DNA of 64,000 nucleotides from Grimontia indica (GCF_000333895.2 NZ_ANFM02000026.1:1-64000); one strand, 5' to 3'. Positions 27,013 to 36,324 are shown, counted from the stretch's first letter. The notes: generated by a model not told the origin, from the sequence alone. Made by a program: numbers and translations.

Positions 27013-29808
27013 ATGGCGACGACTTCTGATAACCCGTTGATCCTGGTCGACGGCTCTTCTTATCTCTACCGCGCGTACCACGCTTCTCCCAACCTGACCA
27101 ATGCCAATGGCGAGCCAACAGGTGCCGTTTATGGCGTCGTGAACATGCTGCGCAGCTTGGTGAAACAGTATCCGCAATCTCATGTGGCGGTGATTTTCGA
27201 CGCCAAAGGCAAGACCTTCCGTGATGACATGTATGCGGAATACAAAGCGCACCGTCCGCCAATGCCGGATGATCTGCGAAGCCAAATTGCTCCGCTGCAT
27301 CAAATCATCGAGGCCATGGGCTTCCCGATGCTGGTGATTGAAGGCGTTGAAGCGGATGACGTTATCGGCACACTGGCGGTGCAAGGTTCTAAGGCAGGCA
27401 TGCCAATCCTTATCAGCACCGGTGATAAAGACATGGCGCAGTTGGTGGATGAAAACGTCACCCTGATTAACACCATGACCAACGTGATCATGACGCCACA
27501 AGGCGTGCATGACAAATACGGCTTTGGCCCAGAGCACATCATCGATTACCTCGCGTTGATGGGCGATAAAGTCGACAACATCCCGGGCGTACCGGGAGTG
27601 GGTGAGAAAACCGCCACTGCGTTGATCGCCGGTATCGGTGGTCTGGATGCGCTGTATGACAACCTTGATAAGATTGCAGACCTTAGCTTCCGTGGCTCAA
27701 AAACCATGGCGAAAAAGCTTGAGGACAATAAAGAGAACGCTTACCTCTCTTATCAGCTTGCCACTATCAAGCTTGATTGTGAGCTGCCGTTTAAGCCGGA
27801 AGAGCTAATCAACCGTTCGGCAGATAACGACAAGCTGGTTGAGCTTTTCACTGAACTGAACTTCAAGCGCTGGCTGGCAGAAGCCCAAAGTGGCAGTGCA
27901 GGTGTTGATGCCGTCGCAGAGCGCGCAGCTTCTGGCGCTTCAGCAGCGAAATCGTCTGCCAAAGCAGAAGCGACATTCGAAGCCGCCGCGATTGATCGAA
28001 GCCAATACGAAACCATCCTGACAGAAGAAGACTTCCAGCGCTGGATGGAGAAGCTGAAGAAAACCAATGTCGTGGCTTTCGATACCGAAACCGACAGCCT
28101 GGACTACATGGAAGCCAACCTGGTAGGTATTTCCTTCGCCGTTGCTGAAGGTGAAGCTGCTTACCTGCCGCTGACTCATGACTATCTGGATGCGCCGAAG
28201 CAGCTGGACAGAGACTGGGTGCTGGCAGAAATGAAAGCCTGGCTCGAAGATGCCGGTGCGCTGAAAGTTGGCCAGAACCTGAAATACGATGCGAGCGTGC
28301 TGGCACGTTACGATATCGCGATGCGCGGCATTGCTTACGACACCATGCTGGAATCTTACGTGTTCAACAGCGTGGCAGGTAAGCATGACATGGACAGTCT
28401 GGCACTTCGCTACCTGCAGCATAAGTGCATCAGCTTTGAAAAGATTGCCGGTAAGGGCAAGAAGCAACTGACCTTCAACCAGATTGAAATGGATCAGGCG
28501 TCCCCTTACGCGGCAGAAGACGCTGACGTCACCCTGCGTTTGCACAATGCCCTGATGGCACAGCTCAACAATGACGAGAAACTGAAAGTTATTTTCGAAC
28601 AGTATGAAATGCCGTTGGTGCCAGTACTGTCGCGTATTGAGCGCCATGGTGTGTTGATCAGTGCGGAAATGCTGGCGAAGCAATCTCAGGAAATTGCGAT
28701 TCGCTTGGATGAGCTCGAAAAGGAAACTTATGAGATTGCCGGTGAAGAATTTAACCTGAGTTCACCCAAGCAGCTTCAGGCCATCCTGTTCGAGAAAATG
28801 GGTCTTCCTGTGTTGAAGAAGACACCATCAGGCACCCCTTCTACTAACGAAGAAGTGCTTCAGGAGCTGGCACTGGATTACCCGCTGCCAAAACGCATTC
28901 TGGAATACCGTGGACTGGCGAAGCTGAAATCCACCTATACCGATAAACTGCCGAAGATGGTGAAACCAGCTACTGGCCGTGTGCACACTTCTTATCATCA
29001 GGCAGTCACGGCAACGGGTCGTTTGTCATCAACCGATCCGAACCTTCAGAACATTCCTATCCGCAATGAAGAAGGCCGTCGTATCCGTCAGGCGTTTATC
29101 GCACCGGCAGGTAAGACCATTCTGGCAGTCGACTACTCGCAAATTGAACTACGTATCATGGCGCACTTGTCTGGTGATGAAGCCCTGATTGATGCTTTCC
29201 GACACGGCAAAGACATCCATGCGGCAACGGCTGCGGAAGTGATGGGGATTGATATCAGTGATGTGACCTCTGAAATGCGTCGCCGTGCGAAAGCCATTAA
29301 CTTCGGCCTTATCTATGGCATGAGTGCGTTTGGTCTGGCGAAACAGCTCGGCATTCCACGTGGTGAAGCGCAGCAATACATGGAACGCTACTTCGAGCGC
29401 TACCCAGGTGTGCGCCAGTACATGGAAACCACCCGACTGCAGGCTGCGGAGCAGGGCTATGTAGAAACTATCTTTGGCCGCCGTCTTCACCTGCCGGAAA
29501 TCAAATCCAGTAATGCCATGCGTCGCAAAGGGGCAGAGCGCGCTGCAATCAATGCTCCTATGCAGGGAACGGCAGCAGATATCATCAAACGCGCGATGAT
29601 TTTGGTGGATGCCTGGATTCAAACCCAGCCTGAGGGTCGTGTGGCACTCATCATGCAAGTACACGATGAATTGGTGTTGGAAGTAGATACCGAACACCTT
29701 TCTGACATTGAGCAACAGGTTTGTAAGTTAATGGAATCGGCTGCGTTGCTGGAAGTTCCGCTGGTCGCCGAATCTGGTAGCGGCGAAAACTGGGATCAGG
29801 CGCATTAA
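27013..29808 (+). CDS. polA: DNA polymerase I
   Basis: 931 residues (E. coli 928) from the ATG at 27013, which precedes the conserved [16 protein letters not shown]. Three domains: 5' flap exonuclease (1-320, with [13 protein letters not shown] and [18 protein letters not shown]), 3'-5' proofreading exonuclease (350-525, catalytic FDTETDSLD intact) and polymerase (525-931, [34 protein letters not shown], and QVHDELV). Fills gaps in repair and removes Okazaki primers. Preceded by the DnaA/GATC cluster, followed by its own terminator and spf as in E. coli. Confidence 0.97.
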   Translation: MATTSDNPLILVDGSSYLYRAYHASPNLTNANGEPTGAVYGVVNMLRSLVKQYPQSHVAVIFDAKGKTFRDDMYAEYKAHRPPMPDDLRSQIAPLHQIIEAMGFPMLVIEGVEADDVIGTLAVQGSKAGMPILISTGDKDMAQLVDENVTLINTMTNVIMTPQGVHDKYGFGPEHIIDYLALMGDKVDNIPGVPGVGEKTATALIAGIGGLDALYDNLDKIADLSFRGSKTMAKKLEDNKENAYLSYQLATIKLDCELPFKPEELINRSADNDKLVELFTELNFKRWLAEAQSGSAGVDAVAERAASGASAAKSSAKAEATFEAAAIDRSQYETILTEEDFQRWMEKLKKTNVVAFDTETDSLDYMEANLVGISFAVAEGEAAYLPLTHDYLDAPKQLDRDWVLAEMKAWLEDAGALKVGQNLKYDASVLARYDIAMRGIAYDTMLESYVFNSVAGKHDMDSLALRYLQHKCISFEKIAGKGKKQLTFNQIEMDQASPYAAEDADVTLRLHNALMAQLNNDEKLKVIFEQYEMPLVPVLSRIERHGVLISAEMLAKQSQEIAIRLDELEKETYEIAGEEFNLSSPKQLQAILFEKMGLPVLKKTPSGTPSTNEEVLQELALDYPLPKRILEYRGLAKLKSTYTDKLPKMVKPATGRVHTSYHQAVTATGRLSSTDPNLQNIPIRNEEGRRIRQAFIAPAGKTILAVDYSQIELRIMAHLSGDEALIDAFRHGKDIHAATAAEVMGIDISDVTSEMRRRAKAINFGLIYGMSAFGLAKQLGIPRGEAQQYMERYFERYPGVRQYMETTRLQAAEQGYVETIFGRRLHLPEIKSSNAMRRKGAERAAINAPMQGTAADIIKRAMILVDAWIQTQPEGRVALIMQVHDELVLEVDTEHLSDIEQQVCKLMESAALLEVPLVAESGSGENWDQAH

Positions 29809-29860
29809 ATCAGGCGGTTGATTCCGACCTGACTCGCATAAACACTTAAAACTTAACGCG

Positions 29861-29890
29861 AAAAAAGCCCGCTGCTGTGGGCTTTTTTAT
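29861..29890 (+). terminator. Terminator of polA
   Basis: AAAAAAGCCC / GGGCTTTTTT stem with an 8-nt loop, 50 nt after the polA stop. Confidence 0.88.
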
Positions 29891-29999
29891 TTCTGAAATG
29901 AAACAATATGAATACATCAGGTGTTCATTTTTATAATTTGATGAAAAAAAACTACGTAAAGGGTTTTCTTAATCGGCCATTTGATATACAGTAAGAGGC

Positions 30000-30110
30000 G
30001 TAGGGTACAGAGGTAAGATGTTCTATCTTTCAGACCTTTTGTTTCACGTTATTGGATTTAGCTGATTCAGCAGCCCCGGTTGACAAATGTCAGCCGGGGC
30101 ATTTTTTATT
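30000..30110 (+). ncRNA. spf: Spot 42 small RNA
   Basis: The 5' two thirds (GTAGGGTACAGAGGTAAGAT, then TTCTATCTTTCAGACCTTTT) are nearly identical to E. coli Spot 42, and the location after polA is conserved. A terminator stem GCCCCGG...CCGGGGC with an inner TGAC/GTCA pairing and a T-run ends the RNA near 30107. TATACA at 29985-29990 is the likely -10. In relatives spf is repressed by CRP-cAMP and base-pairs with mRNAs of carbon metabolism; with cyaA in the same window the cAMP circuit is represented at both ends. Confidence 0.95.
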
Positions 30111-30251
30111 GTGCTTTTCCTATCCAATACTTCTTCTAGATGCCTCTCATTAATTCCTTTAAATACATTGTCTTATCTGTATTATTATTGATGTATTTGT
30201 ATTTTGTTACCGTTTATTAGAGTAAATACTTTAATTTGAGGGCGTTGGCGT

Positions 30252-30367
30252 TATAATGACCACTGCTTCTTGTTCTTGATGTGTCAGGGTTGTCTGCAAT
30301 CCAACTTACGACAGGCAACTCACACGTTATTTCTGACCGAATTGAGTGATCGATTCGGTCTTTTTTT
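30252..30367 (+). ncRNA. Candidate small RNA downstream of spf
   Basis: A perfect TATAAT (30252-30257) opens the region, though no good -35 lies 16-18 bp upstream. From a start near 30264 about 104 nt run to an 8-bp terminator GACCGAAT / ATTCGGTC (30335-30360) followed by seven T. The body folds: GTTGTCTG pairs with CAGGCAAC (one G-U) around a 15-nt loop CAATCCAACTTACGA, with a GTG/CAC extension. No open frame longer than a few codons. I do not recognise the sequence as Qrr, CyaR, GcvB, VrrA or any other family known to me. Confidence 0.55.
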
Positions 30368-30453
30368 ATTCAATCAAATCTGTAACTCACTTCCAGAATG
30401 AAAGAGATCGTTACTTATACGATTTTTATGATATTTCATATCAAAAAATAAGT

Positions 30454-30661
30454 TTGAGAAATAAAAATAAAGCGATTAACAATCAATGTGTTGGAATTTT
30501 TAACAGAACAGGTGCCTGATCTTTGAGGCAAATATGACAGGTGTTTAGGCGGGTGTAACTTGCGGGGTTGGGGAAAATCACTGACACTAGCTTTATAACG
30601 ACTAAAAAAAACCTCCTATTTCTCTCCCGTTACCCCACCTATATGGTGGGGTCTTTATTTT
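30454..30661 (+). ncRNA. Second candidate small RNA between spf and engB
   Basis: TTGAGA, 17 bp, TAACAA (30454-30482) is a plausible promoter, giving a start near 30490; a TATAAC at 30594-30599 could start a shorter form near 30606. Both would end at an 8-bp hairpin ACCCCACC / GGTGGGGT (30632-30652) followed by CTTTATTTT. The hairpin has no T-run on the minus strand, so it does not belong to engB. The last 55 nt contain an unpaired AAACCTCCTATTT with a CCTCC anti-Shine-Dalgarno motif, common in sRNA seed regions. No convincing coding frame. Confidence 0.35.
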
Positions 30662-30676
30662 CAGCGTCCTGACAGA

Positions 30677-31333
30677 TTAAGCCTCGTCGTTTTCAGTATC
30701 TTGCTGATCAGATTCTTGTGGGATTTCGAGTGCCGGTGCGTACCAACCATCCAGCTTTTTACGCAGTTTATCGACACCAATACCCTTTAATGATGAGTAA
30801 AGCTCGACTTCTACATCACCGCCAAAATCTTTGGCTGCTTCACGCACTTTTAAAAGCTCTGCTTTGCGCGCACCGCTTTTCAGCTTGTCACACTTGGTTA
30901 GCAGTGCCAGCACCGGCAAGTTGCTGTCTACCGCCCAGAAAATCAAATCCTGATCCAGCTCTTTCAGTGGGTGGCGGATATCCATCAGCACGACGAGGCC
31001 TTTAAGCTGGTTACGCTTTTGCAGGTATTCGCCCAGAGATTTCTGCCATTTTAGCTTCATTTCCAGCGGCACTTGCGCGTAGCCGTAACCCGGCAAGTCA
31101 ACAATGTGGCATCCCTCATCCACTTTAAACAGGTTGATTAATTGTGTGCGACCCGGCGTTTTACTGGTTTTCACCAAGCTTTTTTGATCACAAAGCCTGT
31201 TTATTGAGCTAGATTTACCAGCATTGGAACGACCTGCGAATGCGATCTCGATGCCAGTATCATGAGGTAAAGCCCTGATATCTGGTGCACTGGTAATAAA
31301 GTGGGTGTTTCGATAGTTGAGTGAAGGATTCAC
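30677..31333 (-). CDS. engB: Ribosome-biogenesis GTPase EngB (YihA/YsxC)
   Basis: 218-residue GTPase needed for 50S assembly. G1 [10 protein letters not shown]2 with the conserved TPGRTQ, G3 DLPGYG, G4 TKCD. Starts with GTG at 31333, with CGGAG upstream. In E. coli it follows spf in the same orientation relative to polA, as here. Its C-terminal tail is acidic ([12 protein letters not shown]). Confidence 0.95.
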   Translation of the reverse strand: MNPSLNYRNTHFITSAPDIRALPHDTGIEIAFAGRSNAGKSSSINRLCDQKSLVKTSKTPGRTQLINLFKVDEGCHIVDLPGYGYAQVPLEMKLKWQKSLGEYLQKRNQLKGLVVLMDIRHPLKELDQDLIFWAVDSNLPVLALLTKCDKLKSGARKAELLKVREAAKDFGGDVEVELYSSLKGIGVDKLRKKLDGWYAPALEIPQESDQQDTENDEA

Positions 31334-31482
31334 TGTTAACTCCGTCTCGACTTTATGTAGTCGACTGATTACTTTTATGTGAAATTGTGTAAAATGACCG
31401 TGCTCGGTTTTTGCTCGATGATTGTATCATGATGGCGTGGGCATCGTGGTATTGGAAGCTTGATAATTATAAATGGAATGTC

Positions 31483-32100
31483 ATGAAGAGATTAGCGCTA
31501 CTACTCACTTTATTCGCGAGCTTTACTGCCTTTGCACAAGGCGATGCAGAAGCAGGTAAAGCAAAATCAGCCACTTGTGCCGCTTGTCACGGTGCAGACG
31601 GTAACAGCGTCATTCCCGCCAACCCTAGCCTTGCAGGTCAGCACGAAAAATACCTTCTTAAGCAGCTCAAAGAGTTCAAGCTGGGTATGACGACTGGCGG
31701 AGAGCAAGGTCGTAACAATGCCGTGATGGCCGGCATGGTGGCTGCACTGTCTGAGCAAGACATGGCAGATTTGGCGGCATACTACGCATCACAAACAGCG
31801 AAACCGGGTACGACTCCGGAATCTTCTATCGAAATTGGTAGAGAGCTGTACATGGCTGGTGACCAAGAGCGTGGTATTGCAGCTTGTATTGCGTGTCACG
31901 GCCCTCGAGGTAACGGCACCGCACTGTCAGGCTTCCCGAAAATTTCCGGTCAAAACGCCGATTACATGAAAGCCCAGCTGATGGCATTCCGTGACGGTCA
32001 GCGCAACAACGACCTTAACGGCATGATGCGCATTGTGGCGCAGAAGCTGTCAGATAAAGAAATCGAAGCTATCTCGAACTATGTAGGCGGTCTGCACTAA
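31483..32100 (+). CDS. Cytochrome c4 (di-haem)
   Basis: 205-residue periplasmic di-haem electron carrier. Signal peptide MKRLALLLTLFASFTAFA (1-18), first haem motif CAACH (near residue 36) and second CIACH (near 136), each domain ending in a Met-ligand region (GMTTGG, LNGMMR). It donates electrons to terminal oxidases such as cbb3. The start at 31483 gives a proper signal peptide; the longer frame adds 24 unlikely residues. Divergent from engB, as in V. cholerae; ends at a terminator. Confidence 0.93.
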   Translation: MKRLALLLTLFASFTAFAQGDAEAGKAKSATCAACHGADGNSVIPANPSLAGQHEKYLLKQLKEFKLGMTTGGEQGRNNAVMAGMVAALSEQDMADLAAYYASQTAKPGTTPESSIEIGRELYMAGDQERGIAACIACHGPRGNGTALSGFPKISGQNADYMKAQLMAFRDGQRNNDLNGMMRIVAQKLSDKEIEAISNYVGGLH

Positions 32101-32138
32101 CAGACTGTGCAATAGTCAGATTGCGCAAAAAGACGTCA

Positions 32139-32164
32139 AAAAGGCAGCGTTCGCTGCCTTTTTT
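32139..32164 (+). terminator. Terminator of cytochrome c4 gene
   Basis: 10-bp stem AAAAGGCAGC / GCTGCCTTTT with a GTTC loop and a T-run. Confidence 0.9.
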
Positions 32165-32356
32165 CGTTTGGGTTTCTATTATTTCCCATGATCTTGTAAG
32201 CGATTGACCATTCTTTATAGAGAAAGGTGCTTAAATATTTGCTGGTTTTTATTTTTTTCTTCTATATTTCAGAAAGATACTTTTTAAGTGCATTTGGTAA
32301 TGGTTTGAATTGTGAGTTACCGCCTGTTTTGAAAAGTGCGAAAGCGTAAACTTATT

Positions 32357-32721
32357 CATGTCGACAGGAGCACGACACGGAAAGGACAATCAGGACGATT
32401 TCGCAGGGCTGCGCAAGGATTCAAACGGACTTTGGCTTAGGAAAGCCTCAGAAACCAGGACGTTATGTTGTCAGGACGGCATTCAAAAGTGTGAAGGATT
32501 CACACTCAGCATGGACCACCTTCAGGACGAAAGGTTAGGACACACACCAGGATGGTGATGACGACAGGACGTTGCGAGTAATAACTCAAATAAAAATGGC
32601 AGGACGCCCGCGCTTAGAAGGACCCTTATTCACCGGGATGTGGTGTTACTGTTAGGGATGAAAACGGTAAATCCGTTCATTAGAACGCTATAGAGCGACA
32701 GGCTTTGCCTGTCGCTTTTTT
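32357..32721 (+). ncRNA. csrC: CsrB/CsrC-type CsrA-sequestering RNA
   Basis: About 365 nt packed with GGA motifs: I count fourteen AGGA, two GGGA and three other GGA before the terminator. Several sit in hairpin loops, the preferred CsrA target: GGCTT-AGGA-AAGCC, GTGTGA-AGGA-TTCACAC and CACC-AGGA-TGGTG. It ends in a 9-bp terminator GCGACAGGC / GCCTGTCGC with T6 (32695-32721). TAAACT at 32347-32352 is the best -10. Location between the engB area and yihI matches csrC of E. coli, hence the symbol; Vibrio carries several paralogues, so the letter is provisional. Family role: titrates CsrA, downstream of the VarS/VarA (BarA/UvrY) system. Confidence 0.9.
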
Positions 32722-32775
32722 CTTATTCAACTTTCTGCTACATTTCCCGCCATTCAATTTGGTGTAGAAATCCCC

Positions 32776-33423
32776 ATGTCCCTTGAATGCCCTCTATGTA
32801 GATCTGCTGATATAGCCGATTTCGAGCAGGATAGACGTCGCCGTTACTTCCGTTGTCAGGAATGCTATCTGGTCTTTGCAGACCCTGAGTGCCTGTTATC
32901 ACCGGAGGAAGAAAAAGCCGTCTACGACAAACATGAAAATGTCGTGGAAGATGAAGGCTATCGACGTTTCCTAAGCCGTCTCGCGACACCGCTTATGGAA
33001 AAAATGGGTGAGGGCGCCAAGCAAGGCTTAGACTTTGGATGTGGTCCCGGTCCGGCTTTAGCCGCCATGCTTGAAGAAGCCGGACACCAAATGGCCGTGT
33101 ACGATCCGTATTTTGCGCCCAACCTCAGTGCGTTGGACGCTACGTATGATTTCGTGACCTGTACAGAAGCCATTGAACACTTTTATATGCCTCACAGGGA
33201 ATGGAGACAATTGCTGAACTTGGTCAAGCCGGGAGGCTGGTTAGCCATTATGACCAAGCTCGTTATTGATGCTCCAGCTTTCAAAAGCTGGCATTACAAA
33301 AATGACCCAACCCACGTGAGTTTTTTCAGTCGCGAAACGTTCCGCTTTTTGGCCGAGCGTGATGGTCTTGACGTGGACTTTGTTGGTAACGACGTAATTT
33401 TACTGAGGAAGAAAAACGAATGA
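32776..33423 (+). CDS. Class I SAM-dependent methyltransferase with N-terminal zinc ribbon
   Basis: 215 residues. A four-Cys zinc ribbon (C5, C8, C27, C30) opens the protein, followed by a Rossmann-type methyltransferase: motif I LDFGCGPG (85-92), the acidic strand MAVYDPYF, TEAIEHF, and LVKPGGWLAIMT. The layout resembles DUF-type methyltransferases that act on small molecules or lipids; the substrate is unknown. The start has only a weak ribosome site. It overlaps yihI (ATGA), so the two are translationally coupled, which may point to a role near ribosome biogenesis, though this is inference. Confidence 0.85.
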   Translation: MSLECPLCRSADIADFEQDRRRRYFRCQECYLVFADPECLLSPEEEKAVYDKHENVVEDEGYRRFLSRLATPLMEKMGEGAKQGLDFGCGPGPALAAMLEEAGHQMAVYDPYFAPNLSALDATYDFVTCTEAIEHFYMPHREWRQLLNLVKPGGWLAIMTKLVIDAPAFKSWHYKNDPTHVSFFSRETFRFLAERDGLDVDFVGNDVILLRKKNE

Positions 33424-33965
33424 CCCGCAAGAAAAAAGCCCGCAAAGTTGGCTCTGAAGGTCCTGCGCAATACAGCGAGAAGTCGCTGACCAAAGAAGAC
33501 ATTGCTGCGCTGGCACGCAAGCGTAAGAGCAAGCGCAAAGGTCTGAAGTCTGGCTCACGCCACTCGGAAGGTAAAACCGCGCAACAGCGTCAGGCGCAGG
33601 CACAACGCGACCCGCGTCTGGGCAGCAAAAAGCCTATCCAGTTGGTGGTAGAAGCCAAACCACATCCAAAATCTGCAGAAGCGAAGAAGGCCCGTCGCCT
33701 GAGCGCTGAGCAGGAATTGGAAATGTTGGAAAATGATGCGCAACTAAATGTGCTTCTCGACCGTATTGAAAAAGGTGACAGTTTGGGCGCAGGCCTTCAG
33801 CAATACGTTGATGAGAAGCTGGATCGCATTGAGGTGCTAATGAAGCAATTGGGTCTGTTCGAAGAGGACGAGCCTGAAGTGGAAGAAGCACCGAAGAAAA
33901 ACAAACGCCGCGATGACGACGATTTGCTGGCGGAGTTTGAAAACTTCAAATTTGACCAGGAGTAA
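33420..33965 (+). CDS. yihI: YihI, activator of the GTPase Der
   Basis: 181 residues. The N-terminal half is very basic (MTRKKKARKVGSEGPAQY, KRKSKRKGLKSGSRH), with repeated Lys/Arg and GSKKPI, then an acidic C-terminus (EEDEPEVEEAPKKNKRRDDDDLL). E. coli YihI stimulates GTP hydrolysis by Der and so tunes late 50S assembly. Conserved order after the Csr RNA and before hemN. Confidence 0.93.
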   Translation: MTRKKKARKVGSEGPAQYSEKSLTKEDIAALARKRKSKRKGLKSGSRHSEGKTAQQRQAQAQRDPRLGSKKPIQLVVEAKPHPKSAEAKKARRLSAEQELEMLENDAQLNVLLDRIEKGDSLGAGLQQYVDEKLDRIEVLMKQLGLFEEDEPEVEEAPKKNKRRDDDDLLAEFENFKFDQE

Positions 33966-34463
33966 GTGTTGGAAACTCTTCCTATAGGTGTTGTGGTACT
34001 CGGTGGTGCCATCATTCTCGGTTTGGCTATGTATGCAGGCTGGTTGCTGTCGAAACTTCGCCATCAAACCAAAATGCAGGAAAAGGCGATGAACGCCGCT
34101 ATCAAGCAACGTAACGAGAAAATCATTGAGAGTGTAGATGTGATTGCCATGGCGACACTGCAAGAGCAGTGCGACCTGTCAGAAGCGGCTATCCGTCTTT
34201 ACATGATCATGGACCACCTGCAGGGAGAGAAGCGCGTAGAATTCCCTGAGCGCTTCCCCGCACTTTACGAATTGTATGATGTGGTGAAAGACATGCCACG
34301 CGGCGATGCGCGTAAGAAGATCGAAAAGCGTGAACGCATGCGCCACGACATGGAGCGTATGAAGGCGGAAGCCCGTCTTCAGCAGGCCATTCATACAGAG
34401 CTTGAGGAAATCCTCGCATTTACTGGCGCAAAAATGACGCCGGTGCGTACCTTAGCGAGTTAA
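33966..34463 (+). CDS. DUF2489 membrane-anchored protein
   Basis: 165 residues with one N-terminal membrane helix (about 7-27, IGVVVLGGAIILGLAMYAGWL) and a long charged helical tail, consistent with DUF2489 proteins found between yihI and hemN in Vibrionaceae. Function unknown. The start is GTG at 33966, touching the yihI stop, or TTG at 33969; AGGAG favours the latter by spacing. Confidence 0.82.
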   Translation: MLETLPIGVVVLGGAIILGLAMYAGWLLSKLRHQTKMQEKAMNAAIKQRNEKIIESVDVIAMATLQEQCDLSEAAIRLYMIMDHLQGEKRVEFPERFPALYELYDVVKDMPRGDARKKIEKRERMRHDMERMKAEARLQQAIHTELEEILAFTGAKMTPVRTLAS

Positions 34464-34598
34464 CAACTCAGCCATAAAAGGTACGATCTGACCAACAATT
34501 TTCCCGTTCCTTGTGCGGGAACAATTCTTAGCAGCCGGAGAGTGTGGCAGAATTAGCCAACTTACACTTTCCGGTTGTTCATTTTGGCGGGAACATAC

Positions 34599-35972
34599 AT
34601 GTCTAAGCAGCAAATTATCTGGGATCAGGCACTGATCGAGAAGTATAACTACTCAGGGCCGCGTTACACCTCTTACCCAACCGCACTGGAATTCCATGAG
34701 GTTTTCACGGCGGCTGAGTTTGATATGGCATGCACCCAATACCCAGATCGTAATCTGTCTCTGTATGTGCACATCCCGTTTTGCCACACCCTTTGCTACT
34801 ACTGTGGCTGTAACAAGGTGATCACCCGTCATGCACACAAAGCGGATCAGTATCTTGATGCGCTGGAACTGGAAATCCGTCAACGTGCATACCTGCTTCG
34901 CGACCGCAACGTGACTCAACTGCACTGGGGCGGCGGTACGCCAACCTTCCTGACCAAAGAGCAGATTTCCCGCCTGATGTCCCTGCTGCGTGAAGAATTC
35001 CGTCTCAATGCCGATGCGGAAATCAGTATCGAAGTGGATCCGCGTGAAATTGAACTCGACATGTTGGATCACCTGCGTAGTGAAGGCTTCAACCGTCTAA
35101 GTATCGGCGTGCAGGATTTCGATAAGACAGTTCAGAAAGCGGTGAACCGTGAGCAGGATGAAGACTTCATCAAAGCCATGGTGGTGCGTGCCAAAGAATT
35201 GGGTTTTCGCTCGACCAACCTGGATCTGATTTATGGCCTTCCGCACCAAGATAGTGCAACCTTTGCTAAGACATTAGAGCAGGTGCTGACCATGCAGCCG
35301 GGCCGTTTGTCTGTTTTCAACTATGCGCACCTGCCACAACTGTTCGCGGCGCAGCGAAAAATCAAAGAAGACGATTTGCCATCGCCACAGGAAAAACTGG
35401 CGATGTTGGAGCAAACCATTAACACCCTGACTGGCGCAGGCTACCAGTTTATCGGTATGGACCACTTTGCCTTGCCGGATGATGAACTGGCGGTAGCGCA
35501 GCGTGAAGGCATCCTCCACAGAAACTTCCAGGGTTACACCACCCAAGGCGATTGCGATCTGCTGGGGTTGGGGGTGTCAGCGATTTCCATGATTGGTGAT
35601 TGCTATGCACAGAACCAGAAAGAGCTGAAGAAATACTACGGTCAGGTCGACGAGCAACGCCATGCGCTGTGGAAAGGCGTAATGCTGGATGGCGATGATT
35701 TGCTTCGCCGCGAAGTCATCAAATCGCTGATCTGCAACTTCACACTGGACAAGCGTGCGATTGAACGCGAGTTTGATGTTTCCTTCGATACCTACTTTGC
35801 GGAAGATTTGGATTTACTGCAGTGCTTTGTCGATGATGAGCTGGTGAGCATTGATGCAGATACCATTAAAGTGACGTTGAAAGGCCGCCTGCTGATTCGC
35901 AACATCTGCATGTGCTTTGACACTTACTTGCGTGACAGAGCACGTCAGCAGCAGTTTTCCCGCGTGATTTAA
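34599..35972 (+). CDS. hemN: Oxygen-independent coproporphyrinogen III dehydrogenase
   Basis: Radical-SAM enzyme that decarboxylates coproporphyrinogen III without oxygen. The [4Fe-4S] motif CX3CX2C is CHTLCYYCGC, followed by GGGTPTFL and QDFDKTVQKAVNREQ. I took the ATG at 34599: it gives 457 residues, the exact E. coli length, and starts MSKQQIIWDQALIEKYNYSG. Continues the haem pathway begun by hemCD at the left of the window, although far from it. No FNR box was seen in the 130-nt leader. Confidence 0.96.
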   Translation: MSKQQIIWDQALIEKYNYSGPRYTSYPTALEFHEVFTAAEFDMACTQYPDRNLSLYVHIPFCHTLCYYCGCNKVITRHAHKADQYLDALELEIRQRAYLLRDRNVTQLHWGGGTPTFLTKEQISRLMSLLREEFRLNADAEISIEVDPREIELDMLDHLRSEGFNRLSIGVQDFDKTVQKAVNREQDEDFIKAMVVRAKELGFRSTNLDLIYGLPHQDSATFAKTLEQVLTMQPGRLSVFNYAHLPQLFAAQRKIKEDDLPSPQEKLAMLEQTINTLTGAGYQFIGMDHFALPDDELAVAQREGILHRNFQGYTTQGDCDLLGLGVSAISMIGDCYAQNQKELKKYYGQVDEQRHALWKGVMLDGDDLLRREVIKSLICNFTLDKRAIEREFDVSFDTYFAEDLDLLQCFVDDELVSIDADTIKVTLKGRLLIRNICMCFDTYLRDRARQQQFSRVI

Positions 35973-35996
35973 TGCTGTCTCACACCACAAGAAACG

Positions 35997-36023
35997 AAAA
36001 AAGCCGCTGATTGCGGCTTTTTT
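35997..36023. terminator. Bidirectional terminator between hemN and the small membrane peptide
   Basis: AAAAAAGCCGC / GCGGCTTTTTT with a TGATT loop; T-runs follow on both strands. Confidence 0.88.
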
Positions 36024-36042
36024 GTTGGCTGTTGATGGGGCG

Positions 36043-36156
36043 TTATACGCCGCTGCCGATGCTGAAAATAGCCAGCACCACAGCCAGAGCTGCCGCTGCC
36101 AGTTGACCTGGGCCAGCAGCAACAATTTCATTTGCGGTAAACAGTGCGTCGAACAT
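36043..36156 (-). CDS. Putative 37-residue membrane peptide
   Basis: Reading frame MFDALFTANEIVAAG...SIGSGV, 37 residues. The first half is amphipathic, the second (about 17-35) is a hydrophobic helix rich in Ala, Val, Ile and Leu. GAGAAG lies 5 nt before the ATG and a bidirectional terminator starts 20 nt after the stop, so a monocistronic transcript is credible. I do not recognise the family. Confidence 0.5.
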   Translation of the reverse strand: MFDALFTANEIVAAGPGQLAAAALAVVLAIFSIGSGV

Positions 36157-36271
36157 GATACTTCTCATCCGGCGTAAATATGGGTTTTCAACCAAGGGGC
36201 TTATCAAAGAAAAGGCTCTGCATTGACCTTGATTGCTTAAAATTCGGCGGCATTCTACTTGAGTTTTGAAC

Positions 36272-36300
36272 AAAAAAACACCGGCTTTTGCCGGTGTTTT
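36272..36300. terminator. Terminator of add
   Basis: Perfect CACCGGC / GCCGGTG stem with a TTTT loop; flanked by A7 on the left (T-run on the minus strand) and TTTT on the right. Confidence 0.88.
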
Positions 36301-36324
36301 CAGGATATTTTTCAGGTGAACGGA

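Noticed and set aside
32195-32212. VarA/UvrY box upstream of the Csr RNA
   Set aside because: Only a TGTAAG half-site is present; the second half does not match CTTACA.
32358-32558. 66-codon open frame
   Set aside because: It lies wholly inside the Csr-type RNA, whose AGGA repeats and hairpins explain the sequence; no ribosome site and no protein-like composition.
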